DNA from: Penelope pileata
Lineage: Eukaryota; Chordata; Aves; Galliformes; Cracidae
Direction: 5' to 3'
Length of the DNA: 64,000 nucleotides
NCBI GenBank assembly: GCA_013396635.1
Contig: WBMW01003836.1
Location: forward strand, 239,356 to 303,355
The notes beneath the pieces were generated by a model. That model did no database searches and was not told where the DNA came from. It worked only from the letters and a program-made list of their open reading frames with translations. The position numbers and the translations under genes are program-made. The stretch's first letter is position 1. Each line of letters starts with the position of its first letter. This document shows, in pieces, positions 27,501-39,521 of this stretch.

Positions 27501-28919
27501 AAAAAAAGTGCTCACTCAGATGTTAGCTTATGCTGCAAGGGTAACATGCTTCAGAAGGAACTTACAGGCAGCTCAGAGAAGGCTTCACTGACATTTGGTC
27601 TGGAAGGGATGCCTATCCACAAGCCAAGGAAAGCAGTTAGAAAGGTGCAGTCACTGTGTAAACATTGGGTAATCCTTACTGTTCTTCTCCAGGACAAACC
27701 CAGCCTATAGACTTGATGACAAAATTTCCATGACTAAGTATCTGTTAATTAAACACAGTGTATAAGTATTAAATGCAAGCTGTCTGAGCTCTTCAGAAGT
27801 TGTTACTACTGCTCCAAACAGAATACTTGCCTTCAATTCCTAAACTTACATGCTTTGTGACAAAAAAAAAGTCCAGTTTGATTCTGTCTGTCACATCCCA
27901 TTACAGGAGTTGTGCAGTTTATTTATTTATCCTTCAGGCAAATCTGAAGAGGAAGCTAAAGCAAACGCAAATGTATTCAAGGAGATGTACTCCGAAAGAG
28001 GTATCTGTTAACCTCCCCTGATTAAAGGAAAATCCAATATTTAATCAAAGTCTCCTGCAATTAGGAAACTTGGTTCCACAACCATTAATCCAAAGAGGGG
28101 TATCACTGATGGATTACTTGCTTGAACGAAGTATTCTGGCAAAGCGGAAGATTCAATAAAAATTGACGTTGTCTTGCAGCCCACTATTGACTCCCTGCAT
28201 GCTGCAAAGAAAGAGCACAGAGAAGGACTTCACAAATGCTGGCATGGCTTAGGAGCGAGGACTGTGAGACTGACTCCTTCTTCAGTATGGATTGGCATGT
28301 TCCTCCCTAATGAAAATTCAGGATGTGATTGTTAACAGTATCTAGAGCAACAAGCATCTGTGTAACAGGATGCTTCAATTCCTTCTTTATTCAGCGGTTT
28401 CTTTACAGAAAAACACCACTTGATAACAACAAAAATGTTGGCTTTGTGACAACAAGGGAAGAGATGCTCTGTGACAAAGTGGTAAAGATGCCTTTGTTCA
28501 GATATACATAGATATCTTCATTTCAAAGTCCTAAATAAAACTTCTGGTTAGGAGTTCTGGGAAAACTTTTAGCAGTTTCTTATATTTGCATGATCAGAGA
28601 AAGAAAATCTGTTAAAACTATACTATCCATTCTATACTGTCTACAAGGTACCAGCTATCACCAGCAGGGCTGTTTTTAGAATAATAAAGAGTTCTTCACC
28701 ACCCCCTCGTGCCTATATTTTCAAGTTCCATACAAAAGTGTACATAGTGACAAGGCACAACAGGTGCATGATCAGGTCAGGCTCTGATTCATGCATGTAT
28801 CACCATACAACAGGCAAGTTTTAGCTAATGCAGAGCTCAAAGCAATAAAACTGCGTAAAAATGAAGCCTGGAATAAAAACCTGTTGTTTCCTTAAACTTA
28901 AAATACGATTTGACTCTGC
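21560..28919. other. Spacer, no gene seen
   Basis: More than 7 kb of AT-rich intergenic DNA. It contains an A/C-rich low-complexity stretch at about 25,079-25,138 and short A-runs. No open frame has supporting evidence, and no RNA gene was recognised. Confidence 0.5.
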
Positions 28920-29060
28920 CATGCCAATGTATATGAGCTATCTGCATTAAATTGTGTTTAATTTAACTCTAGAACTATAGGGCCCAATTAAAAATAATGA
29001 GGCCTGTCTCCAACTGTCAGGCTCAATTAGAGATAATGGGAACTGATAGTTCCTGGAATA
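28920..29060. promoter_or_regulatory. Candidate element with duplicated CAATTA...ATAATG motif
   Basis: Two 21-base copies, 28981-29001 and 29020-29040, agree at 17 of 21 positions (core CAATTA, four bases, TAATG). A CTGTCA word (29014-29019) lies between them. AATTTAA and TTAAATT words flank the left side. The arrangement resembles a homeodomain-responsive element, but neither function nor conservation has been shown. Confidence 0.3.
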
Positions 29061-29639
29061 GATTCATTTTTGTCTGATAGACGAACTAGGGCAGGGGTCT
29101 TGGCAGGGGTCATTGGAATAGACCTGGCAACAAAACATGGGTCATTCAAGCTTAAGGAGTCTTAGGGAACCTAGTTATTAAATAAGGAAGTAGGAAGTAA
29201 ATCAAACCCAAAAGCACATGAATAACCCCAACAGATTCTCTTTTTCTGTTACACATGCGTGTATTGCAACGCATCTCGTCACTAAGCTGCCCATTTTAAA
29301 CCACCAAAATGTACACTGCAGAAAGGTGAAGCCTGCTTGACAAGATGATGAAAGCAGGAAAAATAAGTGTCCGACTGATTTAAGAGTGCAAGAGGACCAA
29401 TACTGTTCATACGTGATGCTCCAAAGATTTTACTAAAACGGCTGAGGTTTTATTTTACTGAAGTATCACAAAAACTCAAAGCAGGAAAGATAATTCGGAT
29501 ACATTACGAAACGCAGCTGTCTCGATAGATGTTACTTGTGATGAACAGATTCCTTCCTCTTCAGCCTCAGCAACAAACACAGGAAAAACTTGTCAGCGTT
29601 TGCTGAGCACTTTCAAAGACGTAATTGAACAGGCAGGCA

Positions 29640-29840
29640 AATTCAGAAGCGCGCCTGCGAGGAATGAAGCCGTTTGTCCTTGAGGAGCCATGAATGGCCG
29701 ATACGGCTCCTGACAACTTTTAGGCACTAGACAGTAGCTGTCATTTTAGATGAGTAATTAATCTTGAACCGAGAGGGAGATGTGGAGCACTGTTGGCTGT
29801 TTATTCGGCTAGAATGACAGCCAGTGTCTGTGAGCACCGC
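29640..29840. promoter_or_regulatory. Candidate FOXN4 distal enhancer with paired MEIS-type words
   Basis: Non-repetitive block, unusually CpG-containing for its surroundings, with CTGTCA (29738-29743) and TGACAG (29815-29820) in inverted orientation about 77 bases apart. A homeodomain-type TAATTAATC (29755-29763) lies between them. It is roughly 9.3 kb upstream of the predicted FOXN4 promoter. A MEIS1-dependent upstream retinal enhancer has been reported for mouse Foxn4; equivalence to this block is untested. Confidence 0.3.
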
Positions 29841-32800
29841 TCTTACCCTGCCTGGGATCCGTAACCTCTCGAGGCAAAGCTTGCCTGCGCATCCATTGTC
29901 AACAGCAATGACTCTGAAGCTCGCGTTGGGCAATGCTGACGTGCTGTGCCTTGGCTCGCCTTTTGTTTCTCTGTGAAGACACTTTTTTAATCTAATGATA
30001 TCTTTCTCAATGTCTAACGATGCTCATGCAACGTGCTGCCGATGGCACTTTATCCTCCGCTCCCCTCCCCCTTACACGTCCAGGCCTGCAAAGTCATGCT
30101 TTGCATTTTAAATCTGTCCTCTGGGACTCCTGAAGAAAGAGAGAAAGAAGAGCTGAGCTTTTGAGCTTCTCCACAACAAGACTTGCTCTTTGTGCTGAAA
30201 GAATGTGCACATTTACAACTGGACCCATTATCTTTCTTCATGCTTCCCTTCCTGCACGCTAAGAACCTCAGGAAGGGACCCTCTGCAGCCACAACAGAAC
30301 ACACAAACACATCCCTAAAATACAGCCTGGTGTTACTGCCACTGCCAAGTTTTGTTCCCTTCTCCCATGGTCTTCTCTGGGTCAAACGCACCGAGAGGCT
30401 GCAACTGAAGGCTGTGGGTGAGCACTCCTTGACTTGGTCTGTCCTGTTCAGCACTCGATGGCTGCACTGGATGGGACTTAATGTAGGCAGGAGGATATCT
30501 GGAGCCTTCGCTGTGGCTATCTGCATTCATGTGGCATCTGGAAGAAATGGGAATAGATTTAAACGACAATGCTTAGCAATGATATAGTGCTAAAAAAAAA
30601 TAATGTACATATTAACTGTGATCTGAAGTATACCCAGCTCACATCATGCAGCACATGGGAAAACAGAAGCACTCAGATTCTGGAGAATTCTGTTATTTGT
30701 AGCAGCACGTCACCTGCACTCAGTACACAGACTCTCCCAGGAGGCACAGCCGTGTGTCTCTGCTGGGAATCTGTGTGTGTGAGAACACAGAGGTGCCTCA
30801 GACTTCCACAGGCAACACTTCACATGAATGTGTATATTACACACCTGTGTCCATATAGGTATACGTGCATATGTGCGTTTTTAACCTCCAGAAAGCATAA
30901 TTACTCACATTAATTGTTGTACCCCTCAGCTTGAAGAATGAATCGCTTTGTTAGCTTCAGTCCCCATTGAGCCTTATGACTTTGGTCAATGCCAAGAGGT
31001 AAATTCTGTGAAATTTTCATCTCTGTCTTGATCTCATCTCGTGAGTCTCACAGGTATATAACACCTCTGAAAGACAAATGAAGCACCATGAAATACCGTA
31101 ACAACGAAATTCACTTCATCCTGTCAGGCACTAAAGTGCATTAGCACATTGACATACGAAGATTTCAAAAGGCATTGAATAAAATTCACAACTTTGAAGG
31201 GAGTTGAAGGCGCTCATAACAAAAAGATGCTGCAGAAAAGATTTCCTGGGCAGCCCCACTCAACCAAGCCACAGCTCACCACATTGCGCTACTCCCTATT
31301 TCGTTTTGCAGAACTCATCTAATCAGTCATCTCAGTGATAAATTCCAAATAACAAATTTCTGAGGAACTGAAATTTACATTTTCAACACCATGCAGTGAA
31401 TGTTTCCTTCTAGTTTTGTTGCTCCAAACTTGGAAGCCAAACTCAGTTCAAGGTATGCAGCAGTTTACGGCACAGGCTGAAATAATGAGTTACTACCTCA
31501 ATTAGCAAAGACAAACAGAAAGTGTGGAAATGTGTGACTATGTAAAACTACACACATGGACTGTGACAGTGCTAAGGAAAGAGCTGTATTTCCCAACGAC
31601 CAGTTTAGACCCATGTATTCTGCACATTTTCCTATATTACCTGCAATCATTAAAAAAAAATCATTTAAAATAATTAAATAATTTCGAGAACTAAGAATCA
31701 AACAAAAAATAAAAGCAAAAAAAAAATACCAGAAACGACTTTTGTTTCCAGCTAAACGTTTGCTCCTTGCTCAGCCTTTGGGTTCCTGTCCCTCTGAGCA
31801 GCATCCCCTGGCTCTCCCGTTGCCCCTGCAGCATCCCGCGGGGTGTGGGCAGAGCCTGGACCGAGCAACAGGGGATGGTGCGGGGTCAGAGCTGGCAGCA
31901 CGGCCAGGCAGAGCTCCTTGGGCTGCTGCACGCTGCAGATCGTAGCTTGGCCATCGCCTAAATTCTTTGAAATTGCTTTTCCCACGCAGAACATAAAACC
32001 AATGAGAAAGGGCAAACTACCTGAGCCCTTAGAGCATCAGTGTTCAGTATTCACAGGAAACAATGAGGAAGTGAAAAAGACGATGAGAAATAGCCTTTGG
32101 ATTGGATTTCTTCTTTTAAATCTCCACCTCAAAGGAAGATGAAACTCATATTATGCACTAAAGGACATCCTGCAGACACTTTGGATTTTCTTAGTTTTTA
32201 GGACACACTCAAATGTATTTTGGAATTTAAGAAAGTCAAATTTTTATTACGTTTCGATGCTATGGCTAAAATCTGACAGTGTGCATTCTAATCTGAGCCC
32301 TGGGTAACAAACTGAATGGCTTCACATCACCGTGCACACCAGGAATGAAATCTCAACCAGGGATACAGACTTGTGTTCAAAACAACGCCTGAGCAAATCC
32401 TTCTGGATACTTCGTATCTAAAACCTTCAAGTTCTTGCAAGTGTTTCAAAGTGTACTAAAGACAGTTACAATCACGAAGCAACAACCCTGGCAGCACCTG
32501 TCAAAGTGCAATGAAATGACAAAAGCTGGGAAAATCAGATGCAATGGAAGAGCTCCATGTTCACATGACTCTGACCTATTTTCACTTCACCCAATGGCAG
32601 TGCCACAGCTGGGTTTAGCTCAGATATTTGGCTTCACAGAAGAACACACGGCCTTTAAAGTCATGCTCAGGAAACAGCTGAAATAATCCACGCAGCTGGC
32701 AACCAGCACAGGCGAGAATGAATACATCAGACTTCCACTTGCCAAGTTGGCCAGGCACAGCGTTCTGATGCCAAGAGAAGAAAAAAACATCACTTCTCCG

Positions 32801-35800
32801 TGCACCTTGCAAAACGGTGCTACGTGTTTACATAGCACTGAGGGAAAGCAAAGCCAGATGCCAACTGCTAGATCTCACACATGTCAAACCCTACATAAAG
32901 GACTGTTTTATTTATGGCTAATTCTGCCTCTCTCATGAAACCAGAGATTCTTTTGACTTCAGTGGCCAGGACCTGACCCTGGGTTTATTGTAAATGTCAC
33001 ACTAAAATCAGCCCACTTGATGCTGTAATCTTCCTTCAGCAGGTGCGTCTTCAGAATCGATTTCTATAGCTCCACAGAACGCCCTTAATTTGGAATAAAA
33101 AGTGAGACGTTGCTATCACTTAAATCTGAAGACTGTCACCACTGGAATAATCAAACGTTTATCTTACACTGGCATTTGAAGAGGTTTCGAAATACAAAGA
33201 AACTCAGCAGGCAGTCGATGAATTCCCCCTGGCCCCATCTTAAAAAAAGCATTACAGAGGAAAGAGGAGACGCGTAATTCATCTCGAAGATATGGAGATT
33301 TTCTTTTCTCCCGTTGAGTGGTTCTGGTTTTGTACAGGCTATGCTGGAGCACATCATAGCACCGGGACACTGCCCGTTGTTCACTTGGTCCCCTATGTAC
33401 TGTAGCAGAAAGTGCCAAACAATTGGTTTATTCCATTGTGACAGTAACCCAGGAAACAAATCTATGATGACACTGTTACATGCGTTCGTGAACTTCGTGG
33501 CCTTGTAGGTCACTGGACAAATCTCTCTGAACTGAACTGTTGACAGTTCTTTGCAGGGTTCCCCACAGGAAACTGAAGGTTAATTGACCATTCTTTCAAA
33601 CCATGAAATGCTTTTGAAAATGTTAGTTTTAAGTCTCGTAGCCTAAAATCTGATGAAACAGCGTATCTGTGCTAGAGTGTCTTCTAATTACTGAAAACTA
33701 AAATTTTGGTCAAGGGAAGTGCAGACGTGGTTTAATTAGATTTCCGTGTCACGTAAATATGAAATAACACTCAGCCAAACTGTGATTTTGTGTAAAACAG
33801 AGATGTTGAGGTAGACACCTGCCAGAGAAGCTATTTGTAATGGAACTGACTGTTTCTTGATTATGTTAATTTGATGATGGCCTTATTAAGAGAAGGGATC
33901 TTGAATTTTCAGTCTTTGATCCTTACAAAAATGCACACATCTCTGCTCATGTGGATAGTGTCACCAGCTTTATCGGACTTCTCAGTGTTGGTTTCTGCAG
34001 GATACTTCTACCTGGAAAGTCACGGTTGTGCAAATACCCACAGCACTCCCAGAAAGCACCCAATGTTCTCAAATAACTGGAAGGAAAGTAGATTTGCTTT
34101 TATGAGGTACGAGACACACAGCAAACTAGTTACATATTCACTGAAAATTTGCAGAAACTGAAAAGAAAATGGAAATCAAATGTTCTGTCAGATCATGAAA
34201 GTCCTTTACAATATTGTATTCCAGCTTTACACATTTCAATACTTCCCTGACATCCTATGAATGTTTGCTGTGGTTTGGGTTTTTTTGTTTTGTTTTGGTT
34301 TGGTTTGGTTTGAGATAATAAGGGACTGTTCACATGCTGAAAATATTGCAAAAATAGCCATTCAAAAATGTTTATTTTTTAATCAACATTTTTCTCTAGA
34401 AACTTCGAAGAACACTTGAGTATTTCAAGTCATGGTTAATAAGCCTAATGACATCAAGAATACTTGAGTTCTGCAAGATTTCCCTCCCAGGTACTCAATA
34501 TTAATCGCTTCTATGACAAAAAGTTCTGCATTTAGCTGGAGCAGCAAGGCAAGTACCTGCAAAGGCTTCCATTTTTCCTGTTTCCAAGCTTTCCACCTAC
34601 AAAGAGGAAAAGCTTCACGTGAAAAGGGGTGTAGATAAAAGTGTTTATTGTGATTATTTGTGCAACACAATCCATGGAGATTTGCCAGAAATTATCTGGA
34701 ATCTTATTTTAGACAAGCTCAGTGTTATGGGGGGGAATAGAGTAGACCTACACGTAGTTCTCCATGCTGTTCTTTGGCTGTAAATAAACCATAGTCTACA
34801 AAAGAGCCATAAAGAGATCAAAACTGACAATTTTGTCTGCAGTTCTCTCTGTTGCTGAAATAGTCCCTTCCAATAACTAACTGCATTGATAAATGACATG
34901 CATCAGCCAGCAGCATACTGATATCTTTGTATATCTGAATAAAAAGTGAATTTTAGAAGTATACACTTTATCCCCCAAATGCAAAATAAAAGCATTAATA
35001 TTCATGCTTACACAGAGAAAGGATTTAGATCAGCTTCACAAATTCAGGACATGCAAAACTCAGAGTAGCAATGAGCTTCTATCCCAACCTGTCACACTGA
35101 TATATTTTAATCCTATATCTAATTACAGACAATATTACCTTCCACGCATGCTGGTGGCAATTGTCACACACACCACAATATCCACAGATGAGAGAATGGC
35201 TCGAGGAAGCAATTTTAGCCTCAGTCCTGATTTTCCTCATTTCTGCACTCTTATATGAGATATTGTATCAGTGAAAGTAACTGTTCTGCTGCAGGCTAAG
35301 GAGATACGCACTAAAGCTACATTTCTCGGAGATTACTCTCTTGTTAATGAAATTTTGAAGGTTAAAATTTGCTAACAGACTGCAATAAAGGCAATCCTGC
35401 TGGACATGTGAAGTGATGGAAAACATGGCAGCCAACCAGAATTACCCTGTCACAACACTCGCTTCAAAATATTGCATATAACAACCGTGGTACTGCACAA
35501 TTACGCTATCTATAAACCATGTTTTGCCCCCAAATAGATATGTATCAAGGCAAAATACTCTTGCGTTCACTCACAAAGATAAAATTGTGCTATGTTTAGG
35601 TTTAAGTGGATAAATTATGAACAAATTGTCGGTCTTTGTGCTTCCTGGTGGGCCTGGTTTTGTGATTTTTCCAGCTCTTAAAGTGCTCATAATGCACTAT
35701 CTGTGCTCCAGTAGCACTCAGAAGCCCCAGGCCCATGCAGCCCATGAACATACAGCAGGGAGATCGTTCCAGCCTCAGAAGAAACTGTCTACAAACTGCA

Positions 35801-37539
35801 TTGCTTCGTTCAGTACTTTAGAGTAATGCTAAGATACAAGTACAACAAGAAAGGCTGTGATAAGCAGAGCAGACATCTTCAACTTTTTCCTAAACTTCAG
35901 AACTACTCAGTAATGTGGTATTCTAAAAACTCCATAAACCACAACAAAAAAAAAAATAAAAAAATAATAATAATTAAAAAATGAAGCTGGGCTACCAGCA
36001 AAGCTTTTCTTTCTCATGGCACACCTTGCCCTAACTGGCCCAGACTCAGTACGGTCAGTTTTGCTTCCAAGCATTAACAACTTTACATTAAGATCAGTGA
36101 GCAGGTCAGCTGGCAGCTTTAATAGCACAGCTATGAGGGCAGCCATACCATCTTCGTGAGGATAAAGATTAATTTCTTACAGGCCAGGCTGCCAGCACTG
36201 CACAAAGAACAGCAGCCATCAGCTTTAGCATGCAGGGACGGCTCGAAGCTGCTGAACTCCTACCACAGCAATCACTGAAGATGCAACACTGAAAAAAAGG
36301 AAGCAAGAAAAGTTAAAAGGTAAAAATGGCATCGTAAATGTGCACAAAGCAAGCTTCTCTCTGTTCGTGATATGTTATAGAACTTTGTAACAGTAAAGGC
36401 ATTTCAAAAGGTAGCTTTTTCTGAGCAAGCCAGGCACTAGGACCTCCGTGCGTTTCCGCACCTTCGCCGTGAGGAAGGCCTTTTTGTCCGTTACATCCAT
36501 GCATGTAATCAGTGATTGTGCCTATTGTCGAGGGCAGATCCACCATCTGTATGCTCCCAAGTGGCCAGACGAGTGCTAAAACCCCATCCCTATGGGATTA
36601 ATCTGCAATTTCACACTAAATGATTTTTAAGTGTAATTTGTTACGATACAGTATTCTAAAATAAAAAAAAAAAGAAGAAAGAAAACAACGGTCGCTGCTT
36701 TTGTATTAAAAGGAAACTTTACAAGCTTCCTATATTTAAATGGGTTTACAGAATGCACTTCCACATTAGTTTCATTGAGACACGAATGAACACATCTTGG
36801 GGAAAGATCCTTTTGGAAACTAAAATAGCTGGGTTTTATTTCGGAGGGAAATAACACAAAACCAAAGTCAGAATCCATGCACTGATAAAGGGATGAAGTG
36901 TAAAGCACTTCCCAACTTGTTCAGGGACTGAGAATTTGCACGATTAAGTTGCAATTTATAGCATAAATAGAATATTTCAGTTTTGTGCTGAGAGGAATGG
37001 AGGGATGAATTGCAGAGGCACTGGGCAAATAAAGGAGGAACAAAAGAATCCACTCTTTCACATAGAACACAGCTGGCTTTAAGCATGCAAGGAAATCATT
37101 CCTTTTAAAGAAGCACTAACTGCTTTTGGAAGCTCCTCATTTCAACTAGGGGGCATGGATCTTAATTCACATCATTATTTTCTCCAAACATTTTGGGTAC
37201 TCAGTGGCAACTGATTCCCAGCCCAAACTGGTCTGAGGTAGGGGAAATATTTTGATTTTATAGCCTGACCGCACAGAACAACATCAAAGTCTTCGCAGAG
37301 TTATCGTAAATCTCTGCTTTCAAGTGTTCCGCGATTCTCGCTTGTTTTTTGGGGTTTGGTTTGTTTGTTTTTGACTTATTTCCTAAAGTACACTTGAGAG
37401 TGGGGAAAACAAAACAAAGACATTTTGTGACGACCTCACCTGGTAGCAAAATAAATTCAGCTCAGCATCCAAAGCAAGCTACTCCCTTCATAATAGTTAA
37501 CCAGAACCTTGTGTGCTGCAACTTGCTAAGCACCCTTCA
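29841..37539. other. Spacer, no gene seen
   Basis: AT-rich intergenic DNA upstream of FOXN4 with low-complexity runs at about 31,650-31,725 (A/T), 34,279-34,312 (TTTTG/TTTGG) and 35,943-35,980 (A/T). No coding exon, RNA gene or clear retroposon was recognised. Confidence 0.5.
34262..34313. repeat. TTTTG/TTTGG low-complexity tract
   Basis: Purely simple text: GTTTTGTTTTGG followed by repeated TTTGG units. Likely replication slippage in a T/G-rich strand. Confidence 0.7.
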
Positions 37540-37700
37540 ACGTGTTCGCAGAACTAAGCCCTTTATCCTCCGACATTTCAGTTTAAGCTCCCCCAGTGAG
37601 CAAGATGGGTATAAGACAGCCTTCTGCTCCACACCTGGGGTGATCCGGCCCCTGGAAGCAGCAGGTATGCAAATCACCTTAATGAGGGAAACGAATCCCT
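37540..37700. promoter_or_regulatory. Candidate element with octamer and homeodomain words
   Basis: Contains a perfect POU octamer ATGCAAAT (37667-37674) followed five bases later by the homeodomain-type TTAATGA (37679-37685) in balanced, non-repetitive sequence. It lies about 1.3 kb upstream of the FOXN4 island. The call is motif-based only. Confidence 0.28.
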
Positions 37701-38019
37701 CCATTGAATGCATTCCTACAAGAGAACCAGCCTAGTGGAAAGTCCAACGCGATGGCTCAAGTGAATTCTCAGAAACTCTAGAAGAAATGTCATGTTTTGC
37801 CTTTACCCCTCCTATAAATATTAGACATTAAAAAAAAAAGTGTTTTTAAGCTGCAGGGTAAGTAGATAAAGACCTTGCAATAAGCTGCAAAAACAGCATG
37901 GCGTATCTTGTCATTTAGGGAACACTTGCAACTGTGCAAATTCTACACCTCAGGCTCTAGCAGCACTGTTGCTTTATTTAAATGCTCCTTTTTGGCTCTC
38001 CGGATGTGCCTGGGATAGG

Positions 38020-38115
38020 CCCTGATGCTGAGAAGTATTGATTACTCTCCGTTTCTATTGACAGTAATTACCAGAGAAAGATTTGACGCTCATCAAATTG
38101 AACAGATTCTCATTA
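38020..38115. promoter_or_regulatory. Candidate FOXN4-proximal element with composite TGACAGTAATTA
   Basis: TGACAG (38059-38064) is directly abutted by TAATTA (38065-38070), a layout like a MEIS/homeodomain composite site. ATTGATTACT sits just upstream (about 38037-38046) and TTTGACGCTCATC downstream. It lies about 1 kb upstream of the predicted FOXN4 start of transcription. Chance occurrence cannot be excluded without alignment. Confidence 0.33.
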
Positions 38116-38314
38116 AGAGCAGAAGAAAAAATCTCCCTTGCCTCCACGCCCCGTTCCCTCCGTGCCACATGGCAAACTGTCGAGCACAAATAGATTTCTC
38201 ACGAGATCTGAATTTTCACTCCACACATTTGAGGTATTTCCACACTTTATGCAAAGTCCTAACAGGGTTTCGTTGCTGATTTCAAACTGCTTCTGCTTCA
38301 TGGCCACCTGCATG

Positions 38315-38645
38315 GGGACAGCTGAGAGCTGGGGCTGTGCAGCCTGGGGGAGAGAAAGCTGTAGGGAGAGCTCGCTGTGCCCTGCCGGTGCTGGAGGGGA
38401 GCTTACAAACAGGAGGAGAGCGACTTTTTACATGGGCAGTTAGAGATAGGACAAGGGGGAATGACTTTAAACTGAAAGAGGGGAGATGTGAGGAGGAAAT
38501 TCTCTCCCCAGAGGGCAGTGAGGCCGTGGCACTGCCCAGAGCTGTGGGTGCCCCATCCCTGGAGGTGGTTCGAGGTCGGGTGGGCCCCGGGCAGCTGAGC
38601 TGGGGGCACCCAGCCCACGGCAGGGGTGGGGCTGGGGGCTGAGGG
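38315..38645 (+). repeat. CR1 LINE copy upstream of FOXN4 promoter
   Basis: Plus-strand CR1 3' region: a GAGCTTACAAACAGGAGG block, then GACTTTAAACTGAAAGAGG, GGAGGAAATTCTCTCCCCAG, AGGGCAGTGAGGCC, and CCCCATCCCTGGAGGTGGTT, ending in GC-rich CCCACGGCAGGGGTGGGGC. The final tail (TCTATGA-type) is missing, either truncated or lost at the adjacent assembly gap. Confidence 0.9.
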
Positions 38646-39260
38646 CCGCTCTGGGGCTCTGCCTCTCCCTCAGCCCTCAGCGCTGAGGAGGCGGCACGGC
38701 GCCCCCCTGCGGCNNNNNNNNNNNNNNNNNNNNNNNNNNNNNNNNNNNNNNNNNNNNNNNNNNNNNNNNNNNNNNNNNNNNCTCTCAGCTCTGGAAAGTT
38801 GCGAGAAGTTTTGCGGTGTTTTTTGTTGTTTTTATTTTTATTTTTTTCTCTCAGTTCCCTCGCGTTCATCATGACCCCATCCCCCGGGCGGGGCGGGCAT
38901 GGGGGGGCTCCGAGCGATGCCGCGAGACGCCGCGCTCCCCCGGCCCTGCCCCGGCCCTGACCCTGCGGGCGGCCCCGGCCGCGCATGCTCCGGGCTGGAC
39001 AGCTCCTGAGAGGGAAATTTAAAAACGCGCCGGAGCCCTCCGAGTGCCGCCGGCTCCGTCCCCTCAGCGCCGCCTCTGCCATCGGGAGAGCCCCTCCGAA
39101 CCGCTGCCCCGAGGGCCTCCAGCGGACACCGCCGCCCCTCGGAGCTCCGTGAGGGCCGCGGGAGGGACACCGCCCCGCCGCCAGGTTTGTGGGGGTCCGG
39201 GCCCCCGCGGGGTCGGGGGAGGGCTCCGCTGCTCCGTGCCCCCTCAGTGCCCTCCTGTCT
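38640..39260 (+). promoter_or_regulatory. FOXN4: FOXN4 CpG-island promoter and noncoding exon 1
   Basis: Very GC- and CpG-rich from about 38,640 to 39,260, apart from the gap. It contains an NRF1-like GCGCATGC (38981-38988) and a TATA-like TTTAAAA (39018-39024), which would place transcription start near 39,050. A splice donor CCAG/GTTTGTGG at 39,184/39,185 would end a noncoding first exon of about 135 bases. It is correctly oriented and 340 bases before the first coding exon. The exact start is not determinable here. Confidence 0.6.
38714..38781. other. Assembly gap (68 N)
   Basis: A run of 68 undetermined bases inside the GC-rich FOXN4 upstream island. The flanks are GC-rich, the usual reason for a dropout. 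The true length is unknown. Confidence 0.99.
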
Positions 39261-39521
39261 CGGGGCACCGCGCCCGTGGCACTCCCCCAGGTTTCTCTCC
39301 TGTAAAGCATTTTTTTTTTTAATGATTATACGGCCCGAATTAAAGCAGCGTTCCTGTAAGCAGCGGTAATGCCTCTGGGCGATGTGCCTTTGGCCATGCT
39401 GTCCCACAGCACGGGCTTTCGGTTGGAGTTTTGTTCGCTCCCCCACTGCTGAAATGCTGGATAGCTACTGCCTGCCTGTAAATGATGTCTTCTTGTTTTA
39501 TCTTTATCTTTTGCGAAGGAG

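Noticed and set aside
30050..30526. Minus-strand open frame of 158 codons
   Set aside because: No conserved-looking motif, overlapped by an equally long plus-strand frame; treated as chance.
38282..39310. Long minus-strand open frame (342 codons) over the FOXN4 island
   Set aside because: It runs through the assembly gap as X residues, overlaps a CR1 copy and a CpG island, and has low-complexity Pro/Arg/Ala content; it is open only because of high GC.
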